64,000 nt of DNA from JBEVJC01 sp040510375 (GTDB lineage Bacteria; Bacteroidota; Bacteroidia; Chitinophagales; Chitinophagaceae), in NCBI GenBank assembly GCA_040510375.1, contig JBEVJC010000012.1, positions 372,001-436,000 of the forward strand, in the 5' to 3' direction. The notes beneath the pieces were generated by a model. The model was not told the DNA's origin. It saw only the letters and a program-made list of their open reading frames with translations, and made no database searches. The position numbers were made by a program, and so were the translations under genes. Position 1 is the first letter of the stretch. Each line of letters opens with the position of its first letter. Of the stretch, positions 8,425 to 17,847 are shown piece by piece.

Positions 8425-9292
8425 ACTGTTCAAAATCTTCAAACGCCCCCGCACCTATATCGCTTTCGGTGCCATCGCCGCAATTGTAATACTGATCCAG
8501 ATAGCATTACGTTTTGACGGACGTTCCTATGTTGACCTCCTGCTGAACAACCTGAAAGACTCGTTCGAAATGGCCGATGATTTCAAGGATAAATTACTGA
8601 ACGGATACCTGATCTGTTTTGTGATCCTCAATACCCTGCTGATCCAGCTTCCACTGTTGGTGGCACTTGTAGCGGGCGACTCCATAGCAGGCGAAGCCAA
8701 TATGGGAACCCTGCGCCTTTCGCTTACCCGTGGTGTCAGCCGTACCGAATTCATGCTGGTTAAATTTATAGCTTCCGTAATCTATACGTTTTTCCTGTTG
8801 TTGTGGATGGCTCTGCTTTCCCTCTTTGGAAGTATGCTGATCTTTGGGGTGAATGATATGATTGTCCTTCGCTCGGCAAGCATTGAACTGATACCGGTTT
8901 CGGATGTATTCTGGCGGTATATTGCCGCATTTGGTTTTGCCGCGGCCGCGCTGACCACCGTGTCAGCACTTGCCTTCCTGCTGAGCGTTTTCGCCGAAAA
9001 CTCTATCGGCCCGATCATTGCAACAATGAGCGTAGTAATTGTTTTTACCATTCTTTCTGAAATGAATATCCCGATATACGACCGTACCATTAAACCATGG
9101 CTTTTTACCACACATATGGTAGCATGGAAGGGTTTCTTTTATGTGAAGGCAGATAGCGACGGGGTGGCCATCCGGGGCAGTATCGAAAACCTGCATTCCA
9201 TTTTGCGAAGCCTGTGCATCCTGGTGGGATACACGATCGCGTTTACCGGAACCGCCATCTGGGTATTCAGGCGCAAGGACATTTTAAACTGA
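8402..9292 (+). CDS. ABC-2 family permease
   Basis: Inner-membrane permease of 296 residues. About six hydrophobic segments are visible: one near residues 20-37 (YIAFGAIAAIVILIQIAL), a second around 75-95 (LICFVILNTLLIQLPLLVAL), others near 120-150, 170-200 and 205-220, and one near the C-terminus. The first cytoplasmic loop has the EANMGTLRLSLTRGVSRTEF motif typical of ABC-2 permeases of the Bcr/Nat group. It overlaps the ATPase gene by 23 bp and is followed 5 bp later by a LolA-like gene, so the three are almost certainly co-transcribed. The pair makes a complete exporter half-set, working as a 2+2 complex. Confidence 0.88.
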   Translation: MWKLLKIELFKIFKRPRTYIAFGAIAAIVILIQIALRFDGRSYVDLLLNNLKDSFEMADDFKDKLLNGYLICFVILNTLLIQLPLLVALVAGDSIAGEANMGTLRLSLTRGVSRTEFMLVKFIASVIYTFFLLLWMALLSLFGSMLIFGVNDMIVLRSASIELIPVSDVFWRYIAAFGFAAAALTTVSALAFLLSVFAENSIGPIIATMSVVIVFTILSEMNIPIYDRTIKPWLFTTHMVAWKGFFYVKADSDGVAIRGSIENLHSILRSLCILVGYTIAFTGTAIWVFRRKDILN

Positions 9293-9297
9293 TAAAC

Positions 9298-9981
9298 ATG
9301 AAACAAATCCTGATGATGGTGCTTTGCACCGCTGTGATAAACGGAGAAGCCCAGACAGCAGACCAGCTGCTGCAGGCCGTGAAAGCGAAACTGAATAAGG
9401 TGAACGACTACCAGGCTACCGGTACGATGAAGACCAATGTCAGTTTTATCACGGCACCAATCGCCAATGTTATCGTCTATTATAAAAAGCCGGATAACCT
9501 GAGGATTAAAAACCAGAGTGGCATATCCTTCATCCCCAAAGGTTCGGTCAATATCAACCTGGGGAATATATTTGCTGATTCAGACAGCTTTGATATTATT
9601 GATGTGGGTAAGGACGCCTCAACAGGTTTCCGGATCATTAAATTACTACCCAGGGATGTTAATTCGGATGTGGTGCTTTCGACCCTCTACATAGACCAGG
9701 CTACAAACCTGGTGCGTAAAACAATCTCCACCACACGCCAGAATGGAACCTACCAGCTTGACCTGACTTATGGAAAGTATGCTGACTACGGACTAGCCGA
9801 CAAAGTGATCTTTACCTTCAACACCAATGACTTTAAATTACCCAAGGGTATCACGTTTGATTATGATGACGGGTCAGAAAAAAACCCAGCCAATAAAGCC
9901 GGAAGTAATATAGGTAAGGTGGAAATAGACTATTCGTCCTATATTATAAATAAAGGTGTGCCGGATAGTGTTTTTAACTGA
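9298..9981 (+). CDS. LolA-like periplasmic lipoprotein carrier
   Basis: Predicted periplasmic protein of 227 residues with the LolA/LolB-type concave beta fold, inferred from TADQLLQAVKAKLNKVNDYQ near the N-terminus and the later pattern NLVRKTISTTRQNGTYQLDL. The start at 9298 is chosen because the sequence from there (MKQILMMVLCTAVINGEAQ) is a clean signal peptide; the frame is open further upstream inside the permease gene but without such a signal. LolA carries lipoproteins from the inner to the outer membrane. Here the gene lies 5 bp after an ABC-2 permease and not next to LolCDE, so the carrier may serve that transporter instead; this is inference. The stop at 9981 faces pdxA. Confidence 0.7.
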   Translation: MKQILMMVLCTAVINGEAQTADQLLQAVKAKLNKVNDYQATGTMKTNVSFITAPIANVIVYYKKPDNLRIKNQSGISFIPKGSVNINLGNIFADSDSFDIIDVGKDASTGFRIIKLLPRDVNSDVVLSTLYIDQATNLVRKTISTTRQNGTYQLDLTYGKYADYGLADKVIFTFNTNDFKLPKGITFDYDDGSEKNPANKAGSNIGKVEIDYSSYIINKGVPDSVFN

Positions 9982-10005
9982 CGACTACTCCATAATGTAT
10001 CCAGC

Positions 10006-11094
10006 TTATGATTCCCTGATATCCTCATCCTCCATCCTCGCAAATACTTCAGGTTTTAATTTCTGGAGCGGGTTGCTCCTGTTCTCATCATAGGTGCTGC
10101 GCTGGTTAATGATATCAATGCAACTGAAGATCGAAGCCAGGAAGGACGAATTATCTGCTTTATCCTTACCCGCTATATCAAAAGCCACACCGTGATCAGG
10201 TGATGTACGGATTACCGGCAGGCCAGCTGTATAATTTACACCTTCACCGGAAGCGAGTGCCTTGAAGGGTATCAGACCCTGGTCGTGGTACATCGCCAGT
10301 ACGGCATCAAATTGTTTTTGCTGGTTGCGTGCAAAAAAAGCATCTGCACTATAGGGTCCCACCACCAGCATATTACTGTTTCTCGCTTCCTTGATAGCCG
10401 GCTTGATGATTGTTTCTTCTTCAGCACCGATCAGTCCCTCGTCACCTGCGTGGGGATTCAGTCCCAGTACTGCGATCCTTGGCCGGTCGATCCCAAAATC
10501 ACGCTGCAATGCTTTGTGAACAATTTGCAGTTTACTGAGAATTGCTGCCTTTGTTATCTGCGCTGCCACCTCGCTTACCGGGATATGTTCGGTAACCAGT
10601 GCCACACGGAAGGAGCCGGCACATAACATCATCACCACGTCCTTTGCATTAAACATCTGTTTCAGGAAGGGGGTGTGTCCGGGAAAATTAAAATCGGCCG
10701 ACTGGATATTTTTTTTGTGGATGGGTGCTGTTACCAATCCATCAATCTGTTTTTGTTTGAGTGCGGCTACCGCCGACTGAAGGGAAATAATTGCATACCT
10801 GCCCGCCGAGTCCGTTAGTTCCCCTGGCTGGATGGCTACTTCTTCCTCCCAGCAATTGAAAACATTGATCCGCTTATGATTGAGTTTGTCGAACTCCTTC
10901 GCGATTTCATAATTAAAACTTCCCTCAGCAACGGATTTCCGGTAAAAATTCACCACTTTATTGGAGGCAAAGATCACCGGCGTGCAAAGTTCCATCAACC
11001 GGTTATCTGAAAAAGTCTTGATGATCAGTTCCATCCCGATTCCGTTCAGGTCACCACAAGAAATGCCGATCACTGGTTTTACAGGTATACTCAT
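10006..11094 (-). CDS. pdxA: 4-hydroxythreonine-4-phosphate dehydrogenase
   Basis: Cytoplasmic NAD-dependent enzyme of pyridoxal phosphate synthesis (DXP-dependent route), 362 residues. It oxidises 4-phosphohydroxythreonine, and the product feeds PdxJ. Family motifs: ISCGDLNGIGMELI at the N-terminus, GLVTAPIHKKNI, the metal-binding FPGHTPFL, LNPHAGDEGLIG and AMYHDQGLIPFKAL, then VIRTSPDHGVAFDIAG near the end. These contain the three metal-ligand His residues of the family. The ATG at 11094 (MSIPVKPVIG) is preferred over one five codons upstream because it begins close to the conserved core. A terminator belonging to the upstream minus-strand gene lies just before it. Confidence 0.95.
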   Translation of the reverse strand: MSIPVKPVIGISCGDLNGIGMELIIKTFSDNRLMELCTPVIFASNKVVNFYRKSVAEGSFNYEIAKEFDKLNHKRINVFNCWEEEVAIQPGELTDSAGRYAIISLQSAVAALKQKQIDGLVTAPIHKKNIQSADFNFPGHTPFLKQMFNAKDVVMMLCAGSFRVALVTEHIPVSEVAAQITKAAILSKLQIVHKALQRDFGIDRPRIAVLGLNPHAGDEGLIGAEEETIIKPAIKEARNSNMLVVGPYSADAFFARNQQKQFDAVLAMYHDQGLIPFKALASGEGVNYTAGLPVIRTSPDHGVAFDIAGKDKADNSSFLASIFSCIDIINQRSTYDENRSNPLQKLKPEVFARMEDEDIRES

Positions 11095-11120
11095 TTGATA
11101 AAGGTACATTTTTGGGGAAT

Positions 11121-11145
11121 AAAAAAACCGCCCGGAGGCGGTTTG
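11121..11145 (-). terminator. Terminator after the large T9SS cargo gene
   Basis: On the minus strand the sequence reads AAACCGCC-TCC-GGGCGGTTT followed by seven or more T. It lies 44 bases after the stop of the 1180-residue secreted protein and directly before pdxA, so it separates the two minus-strand genes. Confidence 0.85.
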
Positions 11146-11188
11146 ACTGTTATAGTTATCCTGAATCTGATGGTTTCCGTTGCCCTGC

Positions 11189-14100
11189 TTACAAACTGTT
11201 GCTTTTTACGATCTTCCGGTACAGTGTCTGGTTATCGCGGCTCACCACCAGGATATAGGTACCGGCAGGCAGATGATCGGTCGATGGCATCAGCAAACTG
11301 TTGACACCTTCATAAATCCGGTAGTCTGTCATTTTTAAAGTCTTTCCAAACATGTCCACCAGCGATACCCTGACCTTGCTGTTGGAGGGCGACAGGAGAT
11401 CAAACTGTATCCCTGACCTGAATGGATTGGTTACATTCAGCAATTCAAGCGAAGCAACCGGCCGGTTGGACAACTGCACCACCCTTGAATATTTTTTATA
11501 GCCCTGGGTTGAAACAAGGGCCACCCTGTAAAAGGCTTTACTGCCAATTGTGGTTGGATCTGTATAGTCGTAGGTGTTCCGTTCATTCCCATTATTATGT
11601 CCGTTGATTTGTGCCACCAATACATAGTTGATTCCATCCACACTTCTCTCCAGCAGGAATTTTACCGGTGATTCTTCCTTTGATGTAGTCCAGGAGAACC
11701 TGCCTTTATCACCTGTCAGTTTACCCGAGAACGAAAGCAGGTCGGTTGGAAGGATGATGCAATTATTTACGGCCAGGTTAATGATCGACACCCCGTCAGT
11801 TACCTGGCAGGAGGAATTGCCCACATTACCTGACGATGTTGCAACGATTACACGGTAAAGCGTACCACTGTCGGTCAGATCTGTATTGCTGGAAGGAATT
11901 GTATAGGATGTGATGTACTGCCAGGTATTAAGTAGTGAGTTATATACCGGGGTATAATCACGCAACCCGCCTACATTGGTCCAGGTAACACCATTGTTCG
12001 TGCTTGATTGCCACTGGTGATGACCATAGTTGTTGAAATAGGAACGGATCGTATCATTAATGGTCAGAGAATTATTTTCGCATACAGAAGGATTCAGTGT
12101 TGGTGAATAGTTCATGTTGGGCAAACAGGTAGCGATCGAAATATCATCCATTGCCCAGTCATTTCCGCCACCACCCTGTGCATTGTTGCGGATGGAGAAT
12201 GTTGCACTTGTTTGTGAAGGACCCGTTACAAACACAAACCCTTTTTTATTCCAGCCATCCGGTTGCATTTCACCGGTATTGTACTGGTCGATATCATCAA
12301 GGATAAAGGTCAGGTTGGGACTCACGCCCGGCCGGTATGTCTGGGTACCTACAGAATCTACCCCGCAGTTGGGACAAACATTTCTTACCCATGCACTGAA
12401 TTCATAGTAGGTATTGGGGCAAAGTCCGGTGATAGTTTGTTTGTAAATCTCGGAGGCAACATAATCGGCGTTGACCAGTAACATATACCCTCCGTTTGCA
12501 TTTGCTGCCGGCGGCATATTTCCCAGTTGGTTGTTTGTTCCGCTGTGGTCACCATCAACATCCCAGTGGCCATCAAACATCCTGTAGTAGCAGGAATTCA
12601 TATTACCCGCTGCTATTGGTAAAATACAATTGGGGAGGGCTTCACCACCACGGCCTGTTCCTTCCCTTGGGCTGATATTCTTTACGATCCCGTACTGGCC
12701 ATCACCAATGCTGGTACCACCGCCCATATTGGAAACGTAGGCATAGGAAGTAGGTGCAAAGGAAAGTGGCGTAGACCGGTTCAGTGTAGTACCGTTGCCA
12801 AATGTACCGCCGAATTCCTGTGCATTGTTCACCCCTGTTGCGTTGGCACAAAGTGTTCTCGGTGTGGTAATGAGGATACGGTAGGGAACGGTGTTAACTG
12901 ACTGGTCGGCTGAGGTGGGACTGTTACGGTATACAAATCTTCCGCTGCCAAGGGTAATAACATCACCAGGATCACCGGTCACCACTACCCGGAAAGCAGT
13001 TGCGAAAAGGACTTTACCACCACCGATGGGGCGGGATGAATGACTGATCTGTTTGGATCCGGTTGGGTCTGTGGCACCATTATTCAGCGGTGCAGTCGGC
13101 GGAGGCATATACGCTCCGAAGCCCATATTGATCCTTACATTGTATTCACCGGCTGGCGGAGCAGCCAGGAAGGTTGCCGCATCGTCGCCGGCTGTAAGGG
13201 TATATTTTTTATAAGTTAATCCTTCGTTGGTGATGATCCGGATAGAATCATTTATTCCCGTCAGCATTTGGGTGTTGGTGGGTACATTGTCGAGATATCT
13301 TGGATTGTACTGCACACCTGAAGTCAGGGTGATGGTCATCCGGATTTCAAGTGTATCTCCTTTTTCCACTACACCACCCACATTTTTTTTGGAAACGTTT
13401 ACATAGGTATTACCAAAACGCGGGGTGCTGGTAATTACCGGATCTGAAATGCAAATAGTGAAACGGTATGCACTACCGATACCTGGTGTACCGAGGTTTG
13501 CATTTAGTGTAGTGATCCGGATATAATAGGTATTGCCGGGTATCAATGTTCGTCCGGCCGGAAGGGCATTGGTATTATAACCTCCCGTAGCGCAGTTCAT
13601 CAGGGAGAAGGTACCACAGGTTCCTTCATACAACTGCAAACGCAAACCACCACCAAATGTGGCACTGTTTATATTGGCGCCTACGCTGCCGATTGTAATT
13701 ACAGGGTAAGATGACTGTGCCACAAATTTATACCATACATCAGCGGCATTGGGATCACCGCAACCCGCAGTTACCCCTTCTGCAACTGTAGAAGCAGTAG
13801 CATTCTTGAGATTACCCGTTACAACCGGACCGCAGATGCTGGGGTTCGATACCAGCAGTTGTGCATTGGAACAAAGGTCGTTTGCAATAGGTCCGTCGTT
13901 GACCGCGATTCGGAATACACTGTTATTCCGGTTAACGGGCGCAGTTCCTCCGGCTGAATAAACCCGCACGAAGTAAGTGCTGCCAAGTGTAAGGTTGCTT
14001 GCTGTCAATGAAGTACCGCCACAGCCCTGGGATACCGGTGAACCGCATGATCCGGAATATAATTCAAGGGCAGCGTTGGTGAATTCGGAGCCTATTGAGC

Positions 14101-14731
14101 TAAGAACGATGGTTGGGTTAACCGTATTGGCTACAAATTTATACCACACATCATAACTGGAACCGGGGCAGGAAGAGGTAACACCATCATTGGTAGCACC
14201 GAACATGAAACCACTGGTTGGGCTACCGGGTGTACCCGGTGTTAGTGAAACTGCGTTGGCGCAGGTATTTGATGTAATGGTGGTAAGGCAGATGTTGAAT
14301 GCCACCGAGGCATTTGAAGTACTATACACCCGGAGGAGATAGGGAGTGCCCGCATTCAGAACGGTTACGGTAGTGGAAGGACCAGCACAGTTTACTGTGG
14401 TCTCTGCGCCGCCACAAGCCGTGGCCGCGTAAACCTGGAAACGAAGGTTGGCGCCTGAGGCAGCAGTACTGACGTTGATGTTTACTGAATTTGACTGGGC
14501 AGTAAATGAATACCATACATCCCTGGTGCCGGTTCCGCAGATATCGGTTATTGCCGTATTTGTAGCGCCAACAAGTGTACCCGCTGTGTTGGTACAAACA
14601 ATTTGTTGGGTAATAGGAACAGCATTTGAACAAAGATCATTTGCAGGTTGGGCAAATGAAAAAAGTGGTGAAAGCATCAGTAAAGCCTGAAATACTTTCT
14701 GACGCATTGATCCTGGTGGCTGATTTTTCAT
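11189..14731 (-). CDS. Large secreted multidomain protein with T9SS sorting domain
   Basis: Predicted cell-surface or released protein of 1180 residues. After a signal peptide (about 1-27, ending FSFAQ) there are three copies of a roughly 130-residue module that starts NDLCSNA or NTCANA and contains DVWYKFVA or DVWYSFTA; it resembles the PPC/C-terminal carbohydrate-binding modules of Bacteroidetes. A less clear region with GGVVEKGDTLEIRM follows. Next is a segment with YYEFSAWVRNVCPNCG and NDWAMDDISIATC, typical of a jelly-roll domain. A fibronectin-like module (FLLERSVDGINYVLV) precedes the C-terminal type A sorting domain (NPFRSGIQFDLL to LPAGTYILVVSRDNQTLYRK). The sorting domain should direct export through the Por/T9SS machinery. 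Likely an adhesin or matrix protein; no catalytic motif is visible. Confidence 0.85.
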   Translation of the reverse strand: MKNQPPGSMRQKVFQALLMLSPLFSFAQPANDLCSNAVPITQQIVCTNTAGTLVGATNTAITDICGTGTRDVWYSFTAQSNSVNINVSTAASGANLRFQVYAATACGGAETTVNCAGPSTTVTVLNAGTPYLLRVYSTSNASVAFNICLTTITSNTCANAVSLTPGTPGSPTSGFMFGATNDGVTSSCPGSSYDVWYKFVANTVNPTIVLSSIGSEFTNAALELYSGSCGSPVSQGCGGTSLTASNLTLGSTYFVRVYSAGGTAPVNRNNSVFRIAVNDGPIANDLCSNAQLLVSNPSICGPVVTGNLKNATASTVAEGVTAGCGDPNAADVWYKFVAQSSYPVITIGSVGANINSATFGGGLRLQLYEGTCGTFSLMNCATGGYNTNALPAGRTLIPGNTYYIRITTLNANLGTPGIGSAYRFTICISDPVITSTPRFGNTYVNVSKKNVGGVVEKGDTLEIRMTITLTSGVQYNPRYLDNVPTNTQMLTGINDSIRIITNEGLTYKKYTLTAGDDAATFLAAPPAGEYNVRINMGFGAYMPPPTAPLNNGATDPTGSKQISHSSRPIGGGKVLFATAFRVVVTGDPGDVITLGSGRFVYRNSPTSADQSVNTVPYRILITTPRTLCANATGVNNAQEFGGTFGNGTTLNRSTPLSFAPTSYAYVSNMGGGTSIGDGQYGIVKNISPREGTGRGGEALPNCILPIAAGNMNSCYYRMFDGHWDVDGDHSGTNNQLGNMPPAANANGGYMLLVNADYVASEIYKQTITGLCPNTYYEFSAWVRNVCPNCGVDSVGTQTYRPGVSPNLTFILDDIDQYNTGEMQPDGWNKKGFVFVTGPSQTSATFSIRNNAQGGGGNDWAMDDISIATCLPNMNYSPTLNPSVCENNSLTINDTIRSYFNNYGHHQWQSSTNNGVTWTNVGGLRDYTPVYNSLLNTWQYITSYTIPSSNTDLTDSGTLYRVIVATSSGNVGNSSCQVTDGVSIINLAVNNCIILPTDLLSFSGKLTGDKGRFSWTTSKEESPVKFLLERSVDGINYVLVAQINGHNNGNERNTYDYTDPTTIGSKAFYRVALVSTQGYKKYSRVVQLSNRPVASLELLNVTNPFRSGIQFDLLSPSNSKVRVSLVDMFGKTLKMTDYRIYEGVNSLLMPSTDHLPAGTYILVVSRDNQTLYRKIVKSNSL

Positions 14732-15093
14732 AATTAAGATTTCAAGGTTCTGCTGTTATGGTGGTAACAGTATATACTGGTGGTTTGGATGATCTATCTC
14801 TTCACTTCCGGCTGATTGATTTATTGTGATTTGGAACAGTAAGAATATAGGTAAACAACAGGCAGCGATACAACGGCCCGGTTATAATTAGCGTGGGTAG
14901 CTTTGAGGTGGTGGTTTTGCACATTGGTTGGTTCGGTGGATAGTGGACTCTACAAAGTAACACACGACTTCTCTATATAGCAACCGAAAAACTCCCCTTA
15001 ATTTCTAAGGGTAAATACTAAGAAGTATTGGGGTATTTCCTAATATTATATCCGGAATGCTGTATTAATTTGTGCTATAAATCCACCTGTTCG
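14732..15093. other. 362-bp divergent intergenic region between two T9SS cargo genes
   Basis: No gene seen. CTGTTA (14753-14758) and TAACAG (14765-14770) form a hairpin in the leader of the minus-strand gene. Near the plus-strand gene, AATACT (15014-15019) and AGTATT (15024-15029) form a dyad with a 4-nt centre. A full TAnnTTTG element was not found on either side. Shared control of the two secreted proteins is possible but unproven. Confidence 0.5.
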
Positions 15094-17817
15094 ATGAACA
15101 AACCAACTATTCTGCTCCTAACCGGGATCCTTATGTCCCTTTCTTGCATATCACAGCAAGTGGATGTTCCACATACCAGGGAAGTGTTCTACAGAAGTAA
15201 TATAATTGACAATCTCGATAACCCCTGGGAGGTGACGGTTGGTCCCGACGACTCGATCTGGATCACCGAAAGCGATCCGACCAATGCAGCTGGATACCAG
15301 GTTCACCGGGTGCATAAGAACGGGGGAGCCACCGTGATGCTCAACCTCAATACCTTCACCGACCCTGTCCGGTTTCCGGCAGATCCCACCCGCTGGCAGA
15401 AAAAATTCTCCCCGGTAAATGGTCCTCCAAAAATCCCGGGATACCAGGGAGGCCTGATGGGACTTGCTTTTCATCCCGAATACAAATCCAATCCGGCAAA
15501 GCGGTTTGTTTATATTGCTTATGGTCACGATTGGGTGGGACCTGCCGGTACGACTTATAACGGGGAAGTTGTAAATGGGAACCTTTTCATTACCTGGCTT
15601 GTCCGGTTTACCGAATCGGGCGGTGCATTGATAAATCCTGTAGCACTCTGTGATACCATTCGCGGATCCAACGACCATAATTCCGGAAGGCTTATCGTAA
15701 GGCCGGAGAATGGAATAAACTACCTCTACTATTCGGTGGGCGATATGGGTGCGGGTCAGTTTGATAATATATCACGGGTTATCAAAGCTCAGTTCACCAA
15801 TTCATATGAGGGAAAGATCCTTCGGTTTAACCTTGATCCGGATACCGATGCGGCACAGGGTGTTACCAATTATAACCAATGGATCCCAAATGATAATCCA
15901 TTCAACCAATCCGGGATCCAGAGTGCAGTATGGGCACTCGGTATCAGGAACAACCAGGGATTTGCATATGGCATTGTTGGTGGTTACCCCAGGATGTATG
16001 GATCATCACATGGACCGTTCAGCGATGATGAGATCAATGAGCTGATGATGGGAAAAAACTATGGACATCCGGAAATAATCGGTTACAGTGCTGATGGTAA
16101 CTACGACGGCGCAAGGGCGGGGCCGATAACCAGCAGCCTCCCGTTTATCACCAGTGAGTCGGCCCGTGCGCTCACAATGGCTAACTATAAAGACCCGTTG
16201 TTTGTAAATTATCCCGCTCCGGGAGGAAACCTTACCAACCCTGCAGCCTGGTCCGTACAATATATTTATCAGAATAAAACTTATACAGGGCCTGGCGGTA
16301 ATACAGCGCAGAACAGGAACGACCTGTGGGCGTCGGAAGGATATTCAGGCCTTGACCTGTATACAAAAAGTAAGATCCCCGGATGGAAAAACGCTTTACT
16401 GGTTACGGCCCTCAAGCGTGGCAGGATGGTCCGGATGCAACTTAATGCCGATGGTACAGGAATTGATATGGTGGGTGATATTGCAAAAAAAGATACCAAT
16501 ATATATTTCAGTGCCAGGAACCGTTTCCGCGACCTGGCCATTTCCCCTGATGGCGCCAGTCTGTATATTGCCTATGATAAATCGGTGAGCACGTCGGGCC
16601 CAAGTGCGAATAACCCGGTGATTGCTTCCTGTGCGGGTTGTGTGCAGAAGTATGAATTCCTCGGTTATGCCGACAGCAGCACCAGGAGTACAATTCCGAC
16701 TTATATTCCGATTGCAACAGGAAAAAATAATATTTGCGAAAACGGCGACAGCATTACTGTCACCGTTGAAAACCGGAAGCCGGGGATCTGGGTCCCCCTT
16801 ACCGATACCAGTAGCGCAATAGTAGCAGAAGTGAAACTGAATAATGCTGTTGCTGCGGGGCAAACCATCCGGACCTCTGTTTATAAAAACACGGGTGCTG
16901 TAAGGCGTGATGGATTGGGACGGTACTATCTGGATCGGAACATCATGATTAAAAGTTCCGCAGTCGCATCCTCCAATATCAACCTGCGTTTGTATATCAG
17001 CGCTGCCGAATATAATACCCTCAGTACGGCAACACAGTCAAACGTTGCATCCAACAGGGTCAATGCTCCGGGTGACCTGACTTTATACCGGAGCGAGGAT
17101 GCCTGCCGTTCTGCCATACTTAATCCGGCCACGATTGTATACGGAACATCTGTGGATGCATTTGGGGCGAATGGTTATGTGATCAATGCTTCTGTGGATA
17201 TTACAACAGCCACCACCACCACATCTTCTTATTATATCGGTGCTCCGGGCCATATTGTACTGCCCACCAGTTTGTTCAGTTTCGGGGGACAACTTAACAC
17301 CAATAAAGTGGATCTTTCGTGGACCTCTGTCAGCGAGTCCAATGCAGCTTTTTATATAGTTGAACGTAGTGCGGACGGAACAGACTTTACTGATATCGGT
17401 ACTGTTAATGCAAAAGGAGGGGAGGGTGAAACGGCAAACTACCTGTTTACCGACCGGGATATACTCAATCAGCCTGCGCCGGTTCTTTATTACCGTCTGC
17501 GAATGGCAGATACCGGCAATCATTTTACCTATTCAAACATTGTGGCCATTGTACTTTCCACGGGCAGTAACCGGATGAGTATAACTCCCAACCCTGTTAT
17601 TGATATAACTTCTGTGTCCGTTAATTCAGTATCTGACGTTTCGGCTACCTGGAAACTTACCGACAATGCCGGAAGGCTGGTGATGCAGGGTTCTGTTGAT
17701 TTGAGGAAGGGTCATAACTATTTCCCGGTAAACCTGAAGAAACTGGCAGCTGGAATTTATATCCTTGAGATCAGTGGAAAGGGCATCCGCCAGCAGATGA
17801 AGGTGCAGAAGCTCTGA
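15094..17817 (+). CDS. PQQ-type sugar dehydrogenase (Gdh/YliI family) with T9SS sorting domain
   Basis: Secreted protein of 908 residues. The start at 15094 gives a signal peptide (MNKPTILLLTGILMSLSC); an upstream in-frame start would add 22 non-signal residues. Residues about 30-510 are the six-bladed propeller of soluble quinoprotein glucose/sorbosone dehydrogenases: LDNPWEVTVGPDDSIWITES, GLMGLAFHPEY, DHNSGRLIVRPENGINYLYY, EGKILRFNLDPDTD and WALGIRNNQGFAYG are recognisable blade motifs. Then come a less conserved region, a fibronectin-like module (AAFYIVERSADGTDF) and a T9SS type A sorting domain ending AAGIYILEISGKGIRQQMKV. It would oxidise sugars at the cell surface with PQQ, but no PQQ synthesis gene is in this window. 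The electron acceptor is unknown. Confidence 0.85.
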   Translation: MNKPTILLLTGILMSLSCISQQVDVPHTREVFYRSNIIDNLDNPWEVTVGPDDSIWITESDPTNAAGYQVHRVHKNGGATVMLNLNTFTDPVRFPADPTRWQKKFSPVNGPPKIPGYQGGLMGLAFHPEYKSNPAKRFVYIAYGHDWVGPAGTTYNGEVVNGNLFITWLVRFTESGGALINPVALCDTIRGSNDHNSGRLIVRPENGINYLYYSVGDMGAGQFDNISRVIKAQFTNSYEGKILRFNLDPDTDAAQGVTNYNQWIPNDNPFNQSGIQSAVWALGIRNNQGFAYGIVGGYPRMYGSSHGPFSDDEINELMMGKNYGHPEIIGYSADGNYDGARAGPITSSLPFITSESARALTMANYKDPLFVNYPAPGGNLTNPAAWSVQYIYQNKTYTGPGGNTAQNRNDLWASEGYSGLDLYTKSKIPGWKNALLVTALKRGRMVRMQLNADGTGIDMVGDIAKKDTNIYFSARNRFRDLAISPDGASLYIAYDKSVSTSGPSANNPVIASCAGCVQKYEFLGYADSSTRSTIPTYIPIATGKNNICENGDSITVTVENRKPGIWVPLTDTSSAIVAEVKLNNAVAAGQTIRTSVYKNTGAVRRDGLGRYYLDRNIMIKSSAVASSNINLRLYISAAEYNTLSTATQSNVASNRVNAPGDLTLYRSEDACRSAILNPATIVYGTSVDAFGANGYVINASVDITTATTTTSSYYIGAPGHIVLPTSLFSFGGQLNTNKVDLSWTSVSESNAAFYIVERSADGTDFTDIGTVNAKGGEGETANYLFTDRDILNQPAPVLYYRLRMADTGNHFTYSNIVAIVLSTGSNRMSITPNPVIDITSVSVNSVSDVSATWKLTDNAGRLVMQGSVDLRKGHNYFPVNLKKLAAGIYILEISGKGIRQQMKVQKL

Positions 17818-17835
17818 TCGCCGCGAAGAAATAAT

Positions 17836-17843
17836 TACCTTCG
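17836..17843 (+). promoter_or_regulatory. Candidate -7 element of rsmA
   Basis: TACCTTCG at 17836-17843 is one base from TAnnTTTG and ends 4 nt before the ATG at 17848. TCTG lies 19 nt upstream (17813-17816) as a partial -33 match. If used, the mRNA would be leaderless or nearly so. Confidence 0.4.
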
Positions 17844-17847
17844 CAGG

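Noticed and set aside
15028..15093. Upstream start for the sugar dehydrogenase gene.
   Set aside because: The extra 22 residues would hide the signal peptide that begins at 15094.
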